DNA of 64,000 nucleotides, taken from positions 5,577,000-5,640,999 of the forward strand of contig OZ005691.1 of NCBI GenBank assembly GCA_963930775.1. Reading direction: 5' to 3'. Positions 22,590-33,800 of this stretch are shown one piece after another (position 1 is the first letter of the stretch; each line of letters opens with the position of its first letter). A program made the translations under genes and the position numbers. The stretch comes from Cliona cf. orientalis. Lineage: Eukaryota; Porifera; Demospongiae; Clionaida; Clionaidae. The notes beneath the pieces are model-generated. The model made no database searches. It was not told the origin of the DNA and saw only the letters and a list, made by a program, of their open reading frames with translations.

Positions 22590-23422
22590 TGTGTGCTTAA
22601 AAATTAAATAGAAAATTTTGAGTCATGTGGCATGAGTCTGTGGTCAAATGGAGGAAGCACTTGAGCAAACAGCTCAGATAAGTAGTCGTCGATCATTTTT
22701 GGGAGTGCTAAAAGTTCCTTTAGTCTCAGAACTTACAATAAACAGAAAAATTGCATGTAATCCAGCACTTGTTGGCCAAAATATACATGTACATTCTGGT
22801 CACATTATTCATGTTTCATTTGCATTTTGTCAGCTTTTAATACCAGTAGGTAACTTCTATTGAATAATGGGGTAGATAAGTGAAGAATAATTATTTGAAT
22901 AATGGGCAGATTTAAAGGAATATTTGGCCCAGGCCTATCTGATACACACCTGATTCTGATCTAAGATCCAGCAGCTAAATCTGATGCCATAACATAATCT
23001 TGCTCCATCATAGTGTATCATGATTGTAAGAGGGGGCACGGTTACCAATAATAACCCTAAACTTGTGTACATTATTTATATGTAACCACTACCTATACTA
23101 CTATACCAATTCAATATTGTAGCATGTACTCGCAATCAAGCAAAGTGACAAGTGTGCATTTACATTACTGGTAAAGCACCCATGCTATGGGTACTTAATC
23201 ATAAGTCACAATTTTGGCTTGCATGGTTGGCACTTACCCAGGATATAAATTACAAGCTGCTACATTGACCTCTTGAACTAGTACTTGTGGTAAAGGGGCG
23301 CTTACCCAGGAGTGGGCGCTTGCCTGGGACACTATGGTATTGATATTTGGGGATCTATTTGTGGTACAGTAGGCAATGTTAATAATAGCAGAAGGCAATG
23401 CCCAGTAGCTACAGTTCTATAA
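22590..23422. other. Intergenic stretch with a MITE end
   Basis: No gene resolved. At 23225-23339 there are three imperfect GGCGCTTACCCAGG-type motifs, ending ACACTATGGTA; in reverse complement this resembles the TACCGTAGTATCCC element at 18879-19046. I could not find its left end. The missing 3' exon(s) of the kinase at 23423-24307 would be expected here but were not identified. Confidence 0.45.
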
Positions 23423-24307
23423 TTACCTTCTCTCTGGTATGTTGTGTAGGCATTGAAGGATCATTTTTGTCAAAACATGACCCTCTGTAAGCTTGGAATA
23501 TAGCATTCTGATGTACTTATCACGCCGTTCCACTTCACTTCTTCCTTTCACCTCTTCTGTCGATGGATCGGTATAAGTGGCGGGTAGTAGGTCTCCTGGA
23601 TACTCTTGAACAACAGCGTAGAGTGCGAGATGACCAAAGGAAAACATATCAAGCATGCTATCATAAGTCGGCTTGAATTGAAGAGCTTCAGGAGGCATGT
23701 ATGGTAGTGTTCCTGGAGTTTGACTGAGTGTAGTGGAGAGCTTCACAGGATCTACCATAAGTGCATTTCCAAGATCAGCAATCTTAGCATTCATTGAAGC
23801 TTTAATAAGGAGAATATTCCTTGCTGTAAGATCACGGTGAATAATGGGAGCTGGCTTTTGACTGTGCAGGTAAATGAGACCCTTGATGATATCCTTGAAG
23901 ATTCGTATCACTAGTGGAAGGGGAACATTATTGTAAGTGTCGAGAACATTTTCAAGGTTGAAATCAAGTTTCTCCATCACCAAAACTGGGTGTTCACTTT
24001 CACTGAACATACACAAACCCATGAACTGGACTATGTGAGGATGGCGAAGTCTAGACATGAGTTTGCATTCGGAAATGAATCGCTTGATCATTCTATTGGT
24101 TCCTTGGTTTTGAGCATCTAAAAGTGCAGCATGAAGCTTCTTTCCAGCAGAGAGGGTACCGCCCACTTTTAATTCTTCCACAATCCCAAACGCACCCGAT
24201 CCAAGTTTTTGTCCAGTCCTTTGGACATTTTCAAGAAAGAATTCCCTCAATTCTGGGACATCCTTGTAGTCAATAGTAACAGGATCATATAATGGAAAGG
24301 TTGCCAT
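23423..24307 (-). CDS. Protein kinase of the tyrosine-kinase/TKL group (3' end uncertain)
   Basis: The open exon of 294 residues from MATFPLYDP is essentially one kinase domain. It has a glycine loop GSGAFGIV, a candidate ATP lysine in AGKKLHA, HRDLTARN (tyrosine-kinase-like catalytic loop), DLG in place of DFG, and YMPPEAL as the activation-segment end. All catalytic residues are therefore present apart from the conservative DFG-to-DLG change. The frame stops just after NIPERR, where kinases normally continue with RPS. The bases there read GAGAAG then GTAATT, a good splice donor at 23427/23426, so a final exon probably exists at lower coordinates. No other domain is attached on the 5' side within this exon. 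Substrate and pathway unknown. Confidence 0.75.
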   Translation of the reverse strand: MATFPLYDPVTIDYKDVPELREFFLENVQRTGQKLGSGAFGIVEELKVGGTLSAGKKLHAALLDAQNQGTNRMIKRFISECKLMSRLRHPHIVQFMGLCMFSESEHPVLVMEKLDFNLENVLDTYNNVPLPLVIRIFKDIIKGLIYLHSQKPAPIIHRDLTARNILLIKASMNAKIADLGNALMVDPVKLSTTLSQTPGTLPYMPPEALQFKPTYDSMLDMFSFGHLALYAVVQEYPGDLLPATYTDPSTEEVKGRSEVERRDKYIRMLYSKLTEGHVLTKMILQCLHNIPERR

Positions 24308-24890
24308 TGTTGCAATGCATGTACATGCAGTACTGGCTATGACGGCAGTATTTTAAGGGGGTGTGCCTCACTAGATCAGTGTACTAGTAGCTAGCTAGGG
24401 GCGTATCACAGACAGTATATGGGATGAATTCCTTTCAACAATACTAACTTGGGAATTATGAATTTTTATTGAAATGGATACTCCAATTACAAATCACAAT
24501 ATTTATAAGCAATATTTTATTCCTGAAGCTTCAATGACATAATATAATACTCTGTAAGAGCTGCACATAGTAAGAAATTTGGACAGTTTAATAGGTCTAT
24601 TAATTTTGCCAATAAGTGTTCATTAATTGCACAAGGGTTTCACGGTAAGGTTTGCCTTACTCCTTAGATGACATTTCCATATTGTTCATACCATCATAAT
24701 GGTTATAGAGTTGCCTATTTCCCATGTGATCACACAAAAGATCCAAACATCAGAGTGTCAAAATAACTTAAAGCATAGTTTAATATGATGAAAAGGTAGG
24801 CACAGTAGGCTAGTCTTATAATTAGCAGTCTGCATAGTGAATCTTAGACTACATTTCTAATGAAAATGGGTAGCTAAGTCCACTTGTCCA
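24308..24890. other. Intergenic stretch, no gene seen
   Basis: AT-rich DNA upstream of the kinase at 23423-24307 and left of duplication unit B. Nothing recognisable. Confidence 0.4.
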
Positions 24891-26004
24891 GTCCAGTTCA
24901 TCGATTTATATTATGTACAGCAGCCTTATTACAGTTTACACTGGTACACAATTATACCACCAGTATTAAATTAATGTTTTGATGAGCCATTGAAACTAAA
25001 ATCAGTGACATTAAAATAATTATGAGTCATAGAAAGTATGCTCAATGTATAAAAAACACTAAATGCACAAGAACCAAATTGAAACAGTGCACAAGAGTAA
25101 ACCAGTTAACCAATAATTATTTCATAGATAAATACCACAGTAACCGTAAAAGTATAAACCTTTCAGTTTTGAATGATGATCAGTTCTCAAAAGAGCAGTA
25201 AACTGGGAATTAGTGCAAGCTCAATACAAACTTTTGTCAAACAACACAAGAATCTTTCTTGGCAATGGCTTTTACGACACCCTCGAGTCAGTGGACCTAC
25301 TATTTCACCATCTCCAACTTCTGGGCCCACTCTACTTGCTGCCTCATCACCACAAGTGCAACTGCAGCCTGGCAATGGTCCAAGCTCCACACTGCATACA
25401 GCTCCACCACCTCCTGGAGTTGGAAAACACCCCCACCCCTACCTCTGCCCCACCCAAGTGCAGGCTCCACATCAAACTCAGCCGGTTTCAATTGGATAGA
25501 CCAATGTCCATCCCCTATCCAAATCAAGGTGCCTCTGAACAAATCATGTCTCAACCTCCAGCTGGGCAGTCTCTCCCGTATCCCTCCCAAGGTGCAGCCA
25601 TACAGAAACTCTCTCAAACACAAGCTACTCCAATCAGACAGACGAGCCCCTATCCAACATTTTTGCCTCAAACTCTACCTCCAGCTTCTGGTGGGCAGCC
25701 ACTCAGTGTGTCCATCCACATGACTCCACCAGCTCCAGTTGAGCAACCTCTTCCCTATCCAACTCATGGTGCACCTGTGCAAACTCCTCCAGTTTCACCA
25801 GCTTCTGTTGGGCAGACGCTCCCCTATCCCACTAACTTGAGTGTGTCTGCACAAGCTCAAGTTGAGCAGACTTTCACAACCTATCCAATTCTAATTAAGG
25901 TGCGATGGCAGCCATCCTTTGTCCGCCCTGAGGCAGCTGTATATTATGAAGTAGAAATGCGTCCAAAGAAGACATTTCAGATTCTATCATCGTGGAAGGT
26001 TGCG
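24891..26004 (+). pseudogene. Truncated, frameshifted FN3/proline-rich gene copy (unit B)
   Basis: Homologous to the promoter-proximal region and gene body of copies A and C. The ATG-equivalent is at about 25266, and the sequence shows several lesions. Insertions in the first 60 codons shift the frame, so the proline-rich repeats are split between two frames that switch near 25500 (VSIG in one, PMSIPYPNQG in the other). An internal deletion joins TYP directly to ILIKVRWQPSF, removing about 85 codons of repeats and the start of FN3. Homology ends inside FN3 at SSWKV, where the sequence passes into a Roco fragment. Confidence 0.9.
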
Positions 26005-26289
26005 CTATGATCTCCAAAACAACACTGGGAAGAGAGATAATCAAAGCCATGAAGAAAGCCAAGATTGCAGAAGTGATACATCGATCGAGCTAAACATTAT
26101 GAGATGGACGGCAGTGGTGAGCAGAAGACATCGACAGCAGCAATTAGCCAACAACAACCTGAAGATCCCACTCCAAAATTGAAGCTTCTTCACAAAGTAC
26201 ACTCGATTACGACGTCCTCCAAGTTATTCACGATGTGCTTGACGAGATGTTTCAGCTGATTGACGAGTGTCCCGAGACAGAAGAGCCCC
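26005..26289 (+). pseudogene. Fragment of the Roco GTPase gene (copy of about 975-1262)
   Basis: From GCGCTATGATCTCCAAAACA to CCCGAGACAGAAGAGCCCC the sequence follows bases 975-1262 closely, in the same orientation, including the ACACTGGGAAGAGAGATAAT block and the CAACAACAACCTGAAGATC block. A 4-base insertion after GTGATACATCGA and small indels break the frame. It carries the linker between P-loop and DxGGQ but neither motif, so it is non-coding. It sits exactly between FN3 units B and C. Confidence 0.9.
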
Positions 26290-26663
26290 CCTCTATAGCT
26301 AGTTCAATTTGATCACTGGCTCTGGTCAACTGTTGCTCCATCCCTATACATATGACGTTGAACTCAAAAGTCATATTAATCAATAGCTTGTGTAAACATT
26401 CCACGTACCTCACTTAAGCTCTTCCTTGGCAAAGCATCCACTCCAGAGTCCATGGCCAATTTATATGATTTTAGCACATTCACACACCCATCCCTCTCCT
26501 GATAAGTTAAACACCCCTCTTATATACTTTTGTTGCTTTGGATGTGATGACTGAAACCCATGCAGGCTAGGGTGCAGCAGACTCTATGACAATTCTTCTC
26601 TCAGCAACAGATAGCCACTTTGGAGGGATGGGTGTGGCTGGAGGTGTGGATTCATCCCAGCCG

Positions 26664-26705
26664 CCCCCCCCCCCCCCCCCCCGGAACAGTGGGGGGGGGG
26701 GGGGG
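26664..26705. repeat. Homopolymer hairpin, C19 then G15 with an 8-base spacer
   Basis: C19 (26664-26682), spacer GGAACAGT, then G15 (26691-26705). The corresponding place in unit A (about 11287-11318) has short, interrupted C and G runs, so both arms expanded here in step. The arms can pair, and the G strand could form a quadruplex. Exact tract lengths are prone to sequencing error. Confidence 0.75.
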
Positions 26706-27839
26706 ATGTCCCTGGAGGAAATGAGGGTGACTATGATGGTAATGGTCAAGGCTAAGGACAATCTAGAACGGAGAAATTGGAGTCTTGTTGTTTTTCACTA
26801 TTCTATAGCTACATGTAGCTATAGTCTTGATCCTATGGGATTTTTTAATTGGTTTTCAATGTTGATGCATCAACACTCCGGCCCTCACATGCACACATTC
26901 ACACACGAGATGATTTAGCTAATAGTACTCCATTAGTTTGGTACTCTGATTGCTAACACAAGGAAGACTGATTCTGGTATTCTGATGCTCCCCGTCACGG
27001 AATTACTGGGGAACATGGTATATAAATGAGGAATTGGAAACTTAACTGGAAATCATCATCAAGTGATGTACATCTGCATTCATGACATCTGACCTTATAG
27101 TATTCAATAACATGTATAGCTGCATGGAGGTCGATAAAATTAATGTGAAGCAATGGCCAGGATTATTGAGGGAGGAAACTGTTCTTCAAAGATACAATGA
27201 TGATCTATAATAATTAATCAATAAAGATTCATAGCTATAGCACCAAATCTTAGAGTATTATAATATTATAATATTATACTCTGCATGATGCATGAATCAC
27301 TGTATCTTGAATAAATGTATTGGCTACAGAGCTACAGGATTACTACTCATCTTCTTTAGCTGGAAAGCGTATGCCTGAATATCATAGTACTGGCTATAGT
27401 TACTAGCAGGTTTGGGTAGTGTTTCCAATTTTGTTTCCAGTTTCCAATTTCATGGGTAGCTAAATCTACTGGTAGTCCCATCCACTCATCCTGTCCAGTC
27501 CATCGAATGTACAGCTCAAAACAACAGCCTCATAATTTACAGTTTATACTACACCACCACTAGTTTACTGTTACAGTTACTATAGCGATTGAAACTAAAA
27601 TGTGATGTTAAAGTAGGCCATGTAAACTATGCTCAATGTATAAAAAAACACTAGATGCACAACAGTAAACAATATTATATATTGTAATAAAGATAATCAC
27701 AAAAGTACCTTTCACTTTTGAATGTTGATCTGTATTATTCTCAAAAGGGCAAATTAGGTTCAGTAAACTGGCAATTAGTGCAAGCTTAATACGAACTTTT
27801 GCCAAAACAACAGAAGCATCGATCTTAAAGTTCTCGGCA

Positions 27840-29168
27840 ATGGCTTTTACAATACCCTCAACTGGACCTACTGTTTCACCATCTGTGGCTCCCGCTCCAC
27901 TTGCTGCCTCATCACCGCAAGTGCAACTGCAGCGTGGCAATGGTCCAAGCTCCATTCTGCATACAGCTCCACCACCTCCTGGAGTTGGACAAACACCCCC
28001 CTACCCCTACCCCACCCAAGTGCAGGCTCCACATCAAACTCAGCCGGTTTCAATTGGACAGACCATCCCCTATCCAAATCAAGGTGTCTCTGCACAAGTT
28101 ATGTCTCAACCTCCAGCTGGGCAGTCTCTCCCGTATCCCACCCAAGGTGCAGCCATACAGACACTCTCTCAAACACAAGCTACTCCAATTGGACAGACGA
28201 GCCCCTATCCAACATCTTTGCCGCAAAGTCTACCTCCAGCTTCTGGTGGGCAATCACTCAGTGTGTCTGTTCACATGACTCCACCAGCTCCAGTTGAGCA
28301 ACCTCTTCCCTATCCAACTCATGGTGCACCTGTGCAAGCTCCTCCAGTTCCACAAGCTTTTGTTGGACAGACGCTCCCCTATAAAACTAACCTGAATGTG
28401 TCTGCACAAGCTCCAGTTGAGCAGACTTTCACAACCTATCCAACACAAGGTTCACTCAGTGTGCAAGGTCATCCAGCTTCTACTGGGCAGACACTGCCTT
28501 ATCCACCTGTGGCATCGCTGACTCTATCTCCACAACCAACCCCACTACCTCCCCTACAGCAGGAACAACTTCCCTATCCACCCCAACCTGCTCTAGCTCC
28601 ATCTCCACCGATAGTGGTTCCTTCTCCACCGAGTGCTCCAGTGTCAGGTGCTCCAATAAATGTGAGAGTATCAACAAAGCGCACTGAAACTCTAATCAAG
28701 GTGCGATGGCAGCCATCCTTTGTCCACCCCGAGGCAGCTGTATATTATGAAGTAGAAATGCGTCCAAAGAGATCGTTTCAAGCACCATCACCATGGAATG
28801 TTGTTGCAACATGCACTAATTTTTCTGGAAAAGCTACAAACCTTCAATCCAACACAGCGTACGAGTTTCGAGTTCGAGCAATGAATGCAGAAGGCACCCC
28901 CAGCCCTTATAGTGAGACAGTCATGGGAACTACTAAAGGAGGTGGTGCAGTGTCCAGGAGCGCATATAGTGGGTTGAGCAAGATGGCGGCCTCGGGTGGC
29001 AGTCTATTTGGATCTTCAAAGCTGAAGGGCAAGAATCCATCAGGAGCTGGGGCGACTGTATTTGGCAAACTCAGCCGTGGAATGAGCAGTGCTGGAAACT
29101 ACCTTGGCAACAAGGCCAAAGTGGAGGAAGAACCTGTCAGCCCCCAAAGCAGTGATGATGAGCAATAG
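27840..29168 (+). CDS. Proline-rich repeat protein with one fibronectin type III domain (copy C)
   Basis: 442 residues from ATG 27840, closely paralogous to 12534-13865 over the whole length: YPT-centred Pro/Gln repeats (about 50-260), an FN3 domain (about 272-368; VSTKRTETLIKVRW, RVRAMNAEG) and a Ser/Gly tail ending VSPQSSDDEQ. Differences from copy A are mostly substitutions plus a 4-residue gain in the tail (KVEEEPVS). The frame is preserved over both copies despite the broken copy between them, which argues that both are selected genes. No signal peptide; probably cytoplasmic; function unknown. Confidence 0.8.
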   Translation: MAFTIPSTGPTVSPSVAPAPLAASSPQVQLQRGNGPSSILHTAPPPPGVGQTPPYPYPTQVQAPHQTQPVSIGQTIPYPNQGVSAQVMSQPPAGQSLPYPTQGAAIQTLSQTQATPIGQTSPYPTSLPQSLPPASGGQSLSVSVHMTPPAPVEQPLPYPTHGAPVQAPPVPQAFVGQTLPYKTNLNVSAQAPVEQTFTTYPTQGSLSVQGHPASTGQTLPYPPVASLTLSPQPTPLPPLQQEQLPYPPQPALAPSPPIVVPSPPSAPVSGAPINVRVSTKRTETLIKVRWQPSFVHPEAAVYYEVEMRPKRSFQAPSPWNVVATCTNFSGKATNLQSNTAYEFRVRAMNAEGTPSPYSETVMGTTKGGGAVSRSAYSGLSKMAASGGSLFGSSKLKGKNPSGAGATVFGKLSRGMSSAGNYLGNKAKVEEEPVSPQSSDDEQ

Positions 29169-29363
29169 CCCCACACGGTTGTATCGCTATTATTTTTTGA
29201 CTCGACAAGTAATTTTTATTGTTAACCAGCTAGCTATAATAATTATTATTATGTAGATCTACATGCAATAGCTTATAGAAGGATTTGCAGAAGACAGAAT
29301 AGCTAGTTCTAAGTTGTGTGCTATATTATCCAATAGCTAATATTAGATGAATTGCAATAATAA

Positions 29364-29558
29364 TACCGTACTTAATCTAATACTATATACGCATGGAGAC
29401 AATAATTATTTCAATTTTGAAAAACGCGCGCTTTTCTGGTAAAGGTCGTCAATCGCTCCATATGCGTTATGAGAAATCGTAAAAATTTAATGCTAATAAT
29501 ATTATTTATTGCGTTAAATTGGATCATACGTTGTATTGGCAATTGGATTAACAATGGT
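29364..29558. mobile_element. MITE-B copy inserted in the 3' flank of FN3 copy C
   Basis: It starts TACCGTACTTAATCTAATAC and ends GGATTAACAATGGT (imperfect inverted repeat). Internal landmarks GGTCGTCAATCGCTCCATA, TTAAATTGGATCAT and GAAAAACGCGC are shared with 38335-38504. Unit A reads straight through at the equivalent site (GATGAATTGCAATAAT then TTGAAG near 14050-14072), giving a paralogous empty site. The insertion therefore postdates the duplication. Confidence 0.85.
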
Positions 29559-29725
29559 GTTTTGAAATTCATTTTTACAGAAATTAAAGGCTGTCATGCA
29601 ACAACAATAATGCACAATAATAATAATAATATGGTCTATTCCAAAAAATATATCATTGCCGTCAATGAACAAGTTGGTATTTTTTTGCTGGCTGGTTCCA
29701 ATGTGGAAGAAACCTGTACTGGACG

Positions 29726-30852
29726 ACCATTTCCAGCGTTTATGTATTAATTTTGCGCGCGCATGCGCTTTATGTGAAGTATGACGTCACTGTGATAGCG
29801 CCCATGAGAGCGACCCTAACGAACATACCGTCGTTGAGTTTATCAGGAGAAGGTTGCTAATCTACTAAGCTGTAACATTGAAAGGCTCACCGGGAGCTCG
29901 GCCACTAATACCACCAATGGAAGCAACCTGCACCAAGCGCCCAACGCGAATGTAAGCCTCAAAATCAGTAAAAAATTTCTCTCACTGGTAGTAGTGTTAC
30001 CTTTGAGCTTGTGTATGAAACTTGAACCATACAAATACATCTCTATTTTTAATATTGGGTAAATATGTATTGGATCATAACTTCATGACTCCAGAACTAA
30101 GTCTTTAACCATAAATGTTATTCATTACTCCTATCAAGCTAGTTCGTGTTTAGGCGGTCAGTAGTCTCCATACTAGCCTCAAATTAAGAGCTCATAGCTC
30201 ATGGTCAAGAGTCTATTCTCAACAGTATTATTCATCATGATGCATTAATTAATAATCAATCACAACTGAGACAGCCCAGGATATGTTCACAAGCTGTGAT
30301 ATCATGAATCCTGTCAAATGCAAACTGGTGTTATTATGACATTGTATTGCATAACATTTGGACTAGTATCATGTAGCTAATGGATGCATAATTATGGTAT
30401 TTTGGGGAACTTAAGCTAAATTAGTTAGAATGATGTACACAAGACATTGAATCAATCATAATAACTACCATATAGCCGGAAATATTGGCGGGAATTAAAT
30501 TTGGTGGTTGAGCCCAAAATCGCTATTGGAAGAATGTTGGCAGATTTAAATTTGGCGATTCGGTACGGGATCGCCATACATATATATGCGAGTAGGAAAT
30601 ATTGGCAGATTTTAATTTGGCAGTTGTAGACCGCCAAACCGCCAAATTTTCCGGCAATACGGTATTAATTATTACATTGGGCCTCATGAACAGAGATAGT
30701 CACCCTGTTACTGTAGTGACCAGTATTGATTTTGCAACTACATGTACTTTGCATGGACAAATAAATCAGAGCAATCATTGCTCTGCGCGGAAATTAGAAC
30801 TTACATACATGGTATATACCTTTAATTTAGTGATAATAATAATGTATGTTAG
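29726..30852. other. Region upstream of the iPLA2 gene
   Basis: A CpG-richer block at 29750-29960 (GCGCGCGCATGCGC, TGACGTCA) could be a promoter. A minus-strand frame there reads VGRLVQVASIGGISGRAPG, which I could not assign. The 5' exons of iPLA2 should lie here but were not resolved. A MITE occupies 30466-30664. Confidence 0.4.
30466..30664. mobile_element. MITE with TACCGTATTGCCGGAAAA ends
   Basis: The left end TACCATATAGCCGGAAA and the reverse-complemented right end TACCGTATTGCCGGAAAA form inverted repeats of about 27 bp continuing into GGCGG. Internal GCAGATTTAAATTTGGC-type motifs repeat in both orientations. The element is 199 bp with no coding capacity. Confidence 0.8.
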
Positions 30853-33800
30853 GTGGTTGAGAAATTATTGCTTGAGAGGCCCGAGGATCACAATGCGCTT
30901 GACTCGAGTGGAGATGCTCCACTGCATTGCTATGTCAAGAGGAGAGACAAGGAGAGATACGACTGTCTCATCATGTTCCTCATCCACAGCAAATGTGACG
31001 TCAATCTCCGCAACAGTGATGGACAAACTGCCCTTCATTTGGCTTGCAAAGTAAGTCTTTATATAATCTTTAATGATCTTTTTTCATGGTGTCAATAGAT
31101 GATAATAATAATAATGTGTAAGCAAATTTTGTAGTCCATCGAAAAATAATACGCATGTTAGTTAATACTTCTTTGACCCACCAATTTTTAATTGGCAACC
31201 ACAGTTTTTATAGAGATGAGTGCATGTAGATTGTCGTAGGGTAACCAGGTGATACTAATTATTATAGAGGATCATGGATACAAAATTAAATTGCTCATTA
31301 CATTAATTGGGAGAATACTCCACCATGTACCTATGTGTGTGCATGTGCGTCTATAATAATATTATTGTTATGAATCCAACAACAAGTTAATTAATAAAAT
31401 GTCATTACCTATCAGTCTACGCTAAGACCTTCTTAAGTGGTACTATGGAATGTTATCATCAATCAACCGCGGTAGACGTATACGCGCGCCACAGTCAGGA
31501 AGGGTGGTCTATGAATATAATTATTTGCGCATGCCTCGCGTAAGCTAACAGCGATTAAAGCCCTATGCATGACGTCACACCACTGGTCGACACGGCTACA
31601 AATTCACTTTTTTTAGATTTTGTGCAGCTATATCTGAACACGAGCAAGGATTTACCGGAAGCCAAGGCAGGCCAATGATCTATGGGATGGAATGTTCATG
31701 TGACCAATTAATCAAGCAGCCAGGACAGTTTGCTGCAGGTTGAACACTCGCTTGAACTTCGCCGAAACAGAGCGATGACTGGAGATGGCCATGAAGATCG
31801 GTTCATAAATAACAAACAGTTGTAGGTAGGGAGTTGAAACCTGTTACAGAGACTAGTAGTAAGGTAGATCTATTAGCCTCAGTTCAGTTTAGTTAGTACT
31901 ACAGTATTGTACATGAAGCTATTTTTGTGAGAATTGTTGAATTATTTCTAATATTTGAGCTGGTGTTTCTGGAGGTAACGACAACGGTATGTCTCCAGTA
32001 TTTGTCAAGATACTTACCTGAAAGTTAGCTCCCAGATTTGTAACTATGAACTGCTGGAGGCTATTTGCTGCATGTTGAACACTCAACTGAAGTTGGAGGC
32101 GGCCAGACTCGCCTAAGGACCGTTTGGCCTTGTTCTGCTCGAATGAGCGGCCAGAATCTATGATCTTGTACTCCCAGGTGTTCTACAATCCCTTTGCACC
32201 GTGTGTTTTAAGTGTGTAGCTTACCTCTCTTATGTCCAGGTAGCTACGAAAATTTTAGTACATGCATTATTCCACCATGCGGTCGCCCATATACTACTGT
32301 ACAGCTACTCAAACCGCATTCCAGAGCCAATTAAGGCGGTCTTAGCGTAGACTGTATTATAAACAGGGAAATGATGTGGATGTTGCTAAAGCCCTTATTT
32401 CATTTGATGCCAAGATTAATGCCGTCAACATTGATGACCTGACTCCCTTAGATCTGGTAGCTCGTGGGTCGGAGCTGGAGGAGCTGCTTGCACTCCTGGG
32501 GGCGCTGCGCTATCAGGAGTTACTCCACTTGGCCAGTGGCCATGGTCAGCCAGGTGATGCTGGAATTGATACGTTCCTTGATGAAACTGATGATGGTTTC
32601 TCCACGCCCCCTGAATCAGCAACGGAGTTGGCATCAATCCGGGGTGAGTGGTAAGCCCCGTTTACACAGTTTAAATTGAACTGGATTAAATTAACTGTAT
32701 TACGTTTATGTGCACACGTTTGACCCGAGTTTAATTAAGATAATATTATTCATAGCCCACTACTGAGCACATAATTCACTTCTAATCCACATCAGGAAGT
32801 GGGTTACAACCCAGATTAACTAATTTGGTTTACAAGTGGATTAGCACGTTTATATGTAAGCGAGTTAGTTTAACGTGGATCCTAACTCGAGTTAAGCCCT
32901 ACGTATACGTGTAAACGGAGCAGCGCTTGTGGTACTTAATATGAAGGCACAGTTTTCTGTGTTTTTTTTTTATAGTTATCGTTTCTGAATGCAGACCAGG
33001 AAGAGCAGATATCTGAAAAGGAAAAGAGCACACTGGGAGGTGGCTTTGATGAGGGAAAAGTGACTGCATCTGCTGAAGACCCCTCCATCATTGGGGTGAG
33101 CCTCATGGTAGCCGAGGGCTTGGCGGCCAGTCAGCAGCTGGAGGAGGAGGAGAAGGAGAGACAAGGAGACGGATCCAAAGCAATAACTTCTCCAGATGAT
33201 TCTCAGCCAGGGCAGTGTGCACACTTCAATATCCAAAGTAAGAAAGGTTATTATAGTAATGTGCAAACAAGGTTTCGGGGCTCCAATGTGCATACAAATA
33301 ATTATGCCCATGAAAAAATTATGGGCCCTTTGAAATTATGGTAGCCATGACGATTTGGGAGTTGCATAATCATGATTATGTTTGTCATTAGAACGCAAAA
33401 GTCGGAAGGACATTGGCATAAGGCGACGAAACATCTTTATTCGGAAAAATTCTGAAACAGCATTTAAGTCAGTGAGTGGATTTAACCCTGAGATGGAGGT
33501 GATGGACTCTATCATTGGCCACAGTGTGGCTAAAGCACTCACGTGCACGCCTGCTCAAGAGCAGAAACACCACCAAAGGGTACTCTGTCTGGATGGAGGA
33601 GGAATGAAGGTGAAGCGAATGTAGGTCTAGCGATAGTTCTTATAACTCGACTAGTCACATGCACAGTAGGCTATCAACTAACTATTAAATAACTTGGTCA
33701 CTGAATAATTTTTATACTGTTACTAATAATTATTATCGATGCAGGGTTTGGTCCAGATTGAGATGTTGAAGATGATAGAGCAGATGACGGGCAAGTCAAT

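Larger units (their letters stand above)
26290..29725 (+). repeat. Segmental duplication, unit C
   Basis: Collinear with 10925-14225. Its left border abuts the Roco fragment; its right border is near the GGTTCCAATGTGGAAGAAAC block at 29693-29713. Relative to unit A it has gained the MITE at 29364-29558 and an expanded poly-C/poly-G hairpin at 26664-26705. Confidence 0.85.

Noticed and set aside
29843..30040. Minus-strand frame reading VGRLVQVASIGGISGRAPG in a neighbouring phase
   Set aside because: A weak resemblance to a short-chain dehydrogenase or KOW-type strand was considered, but no exon structure or further homology supports it.
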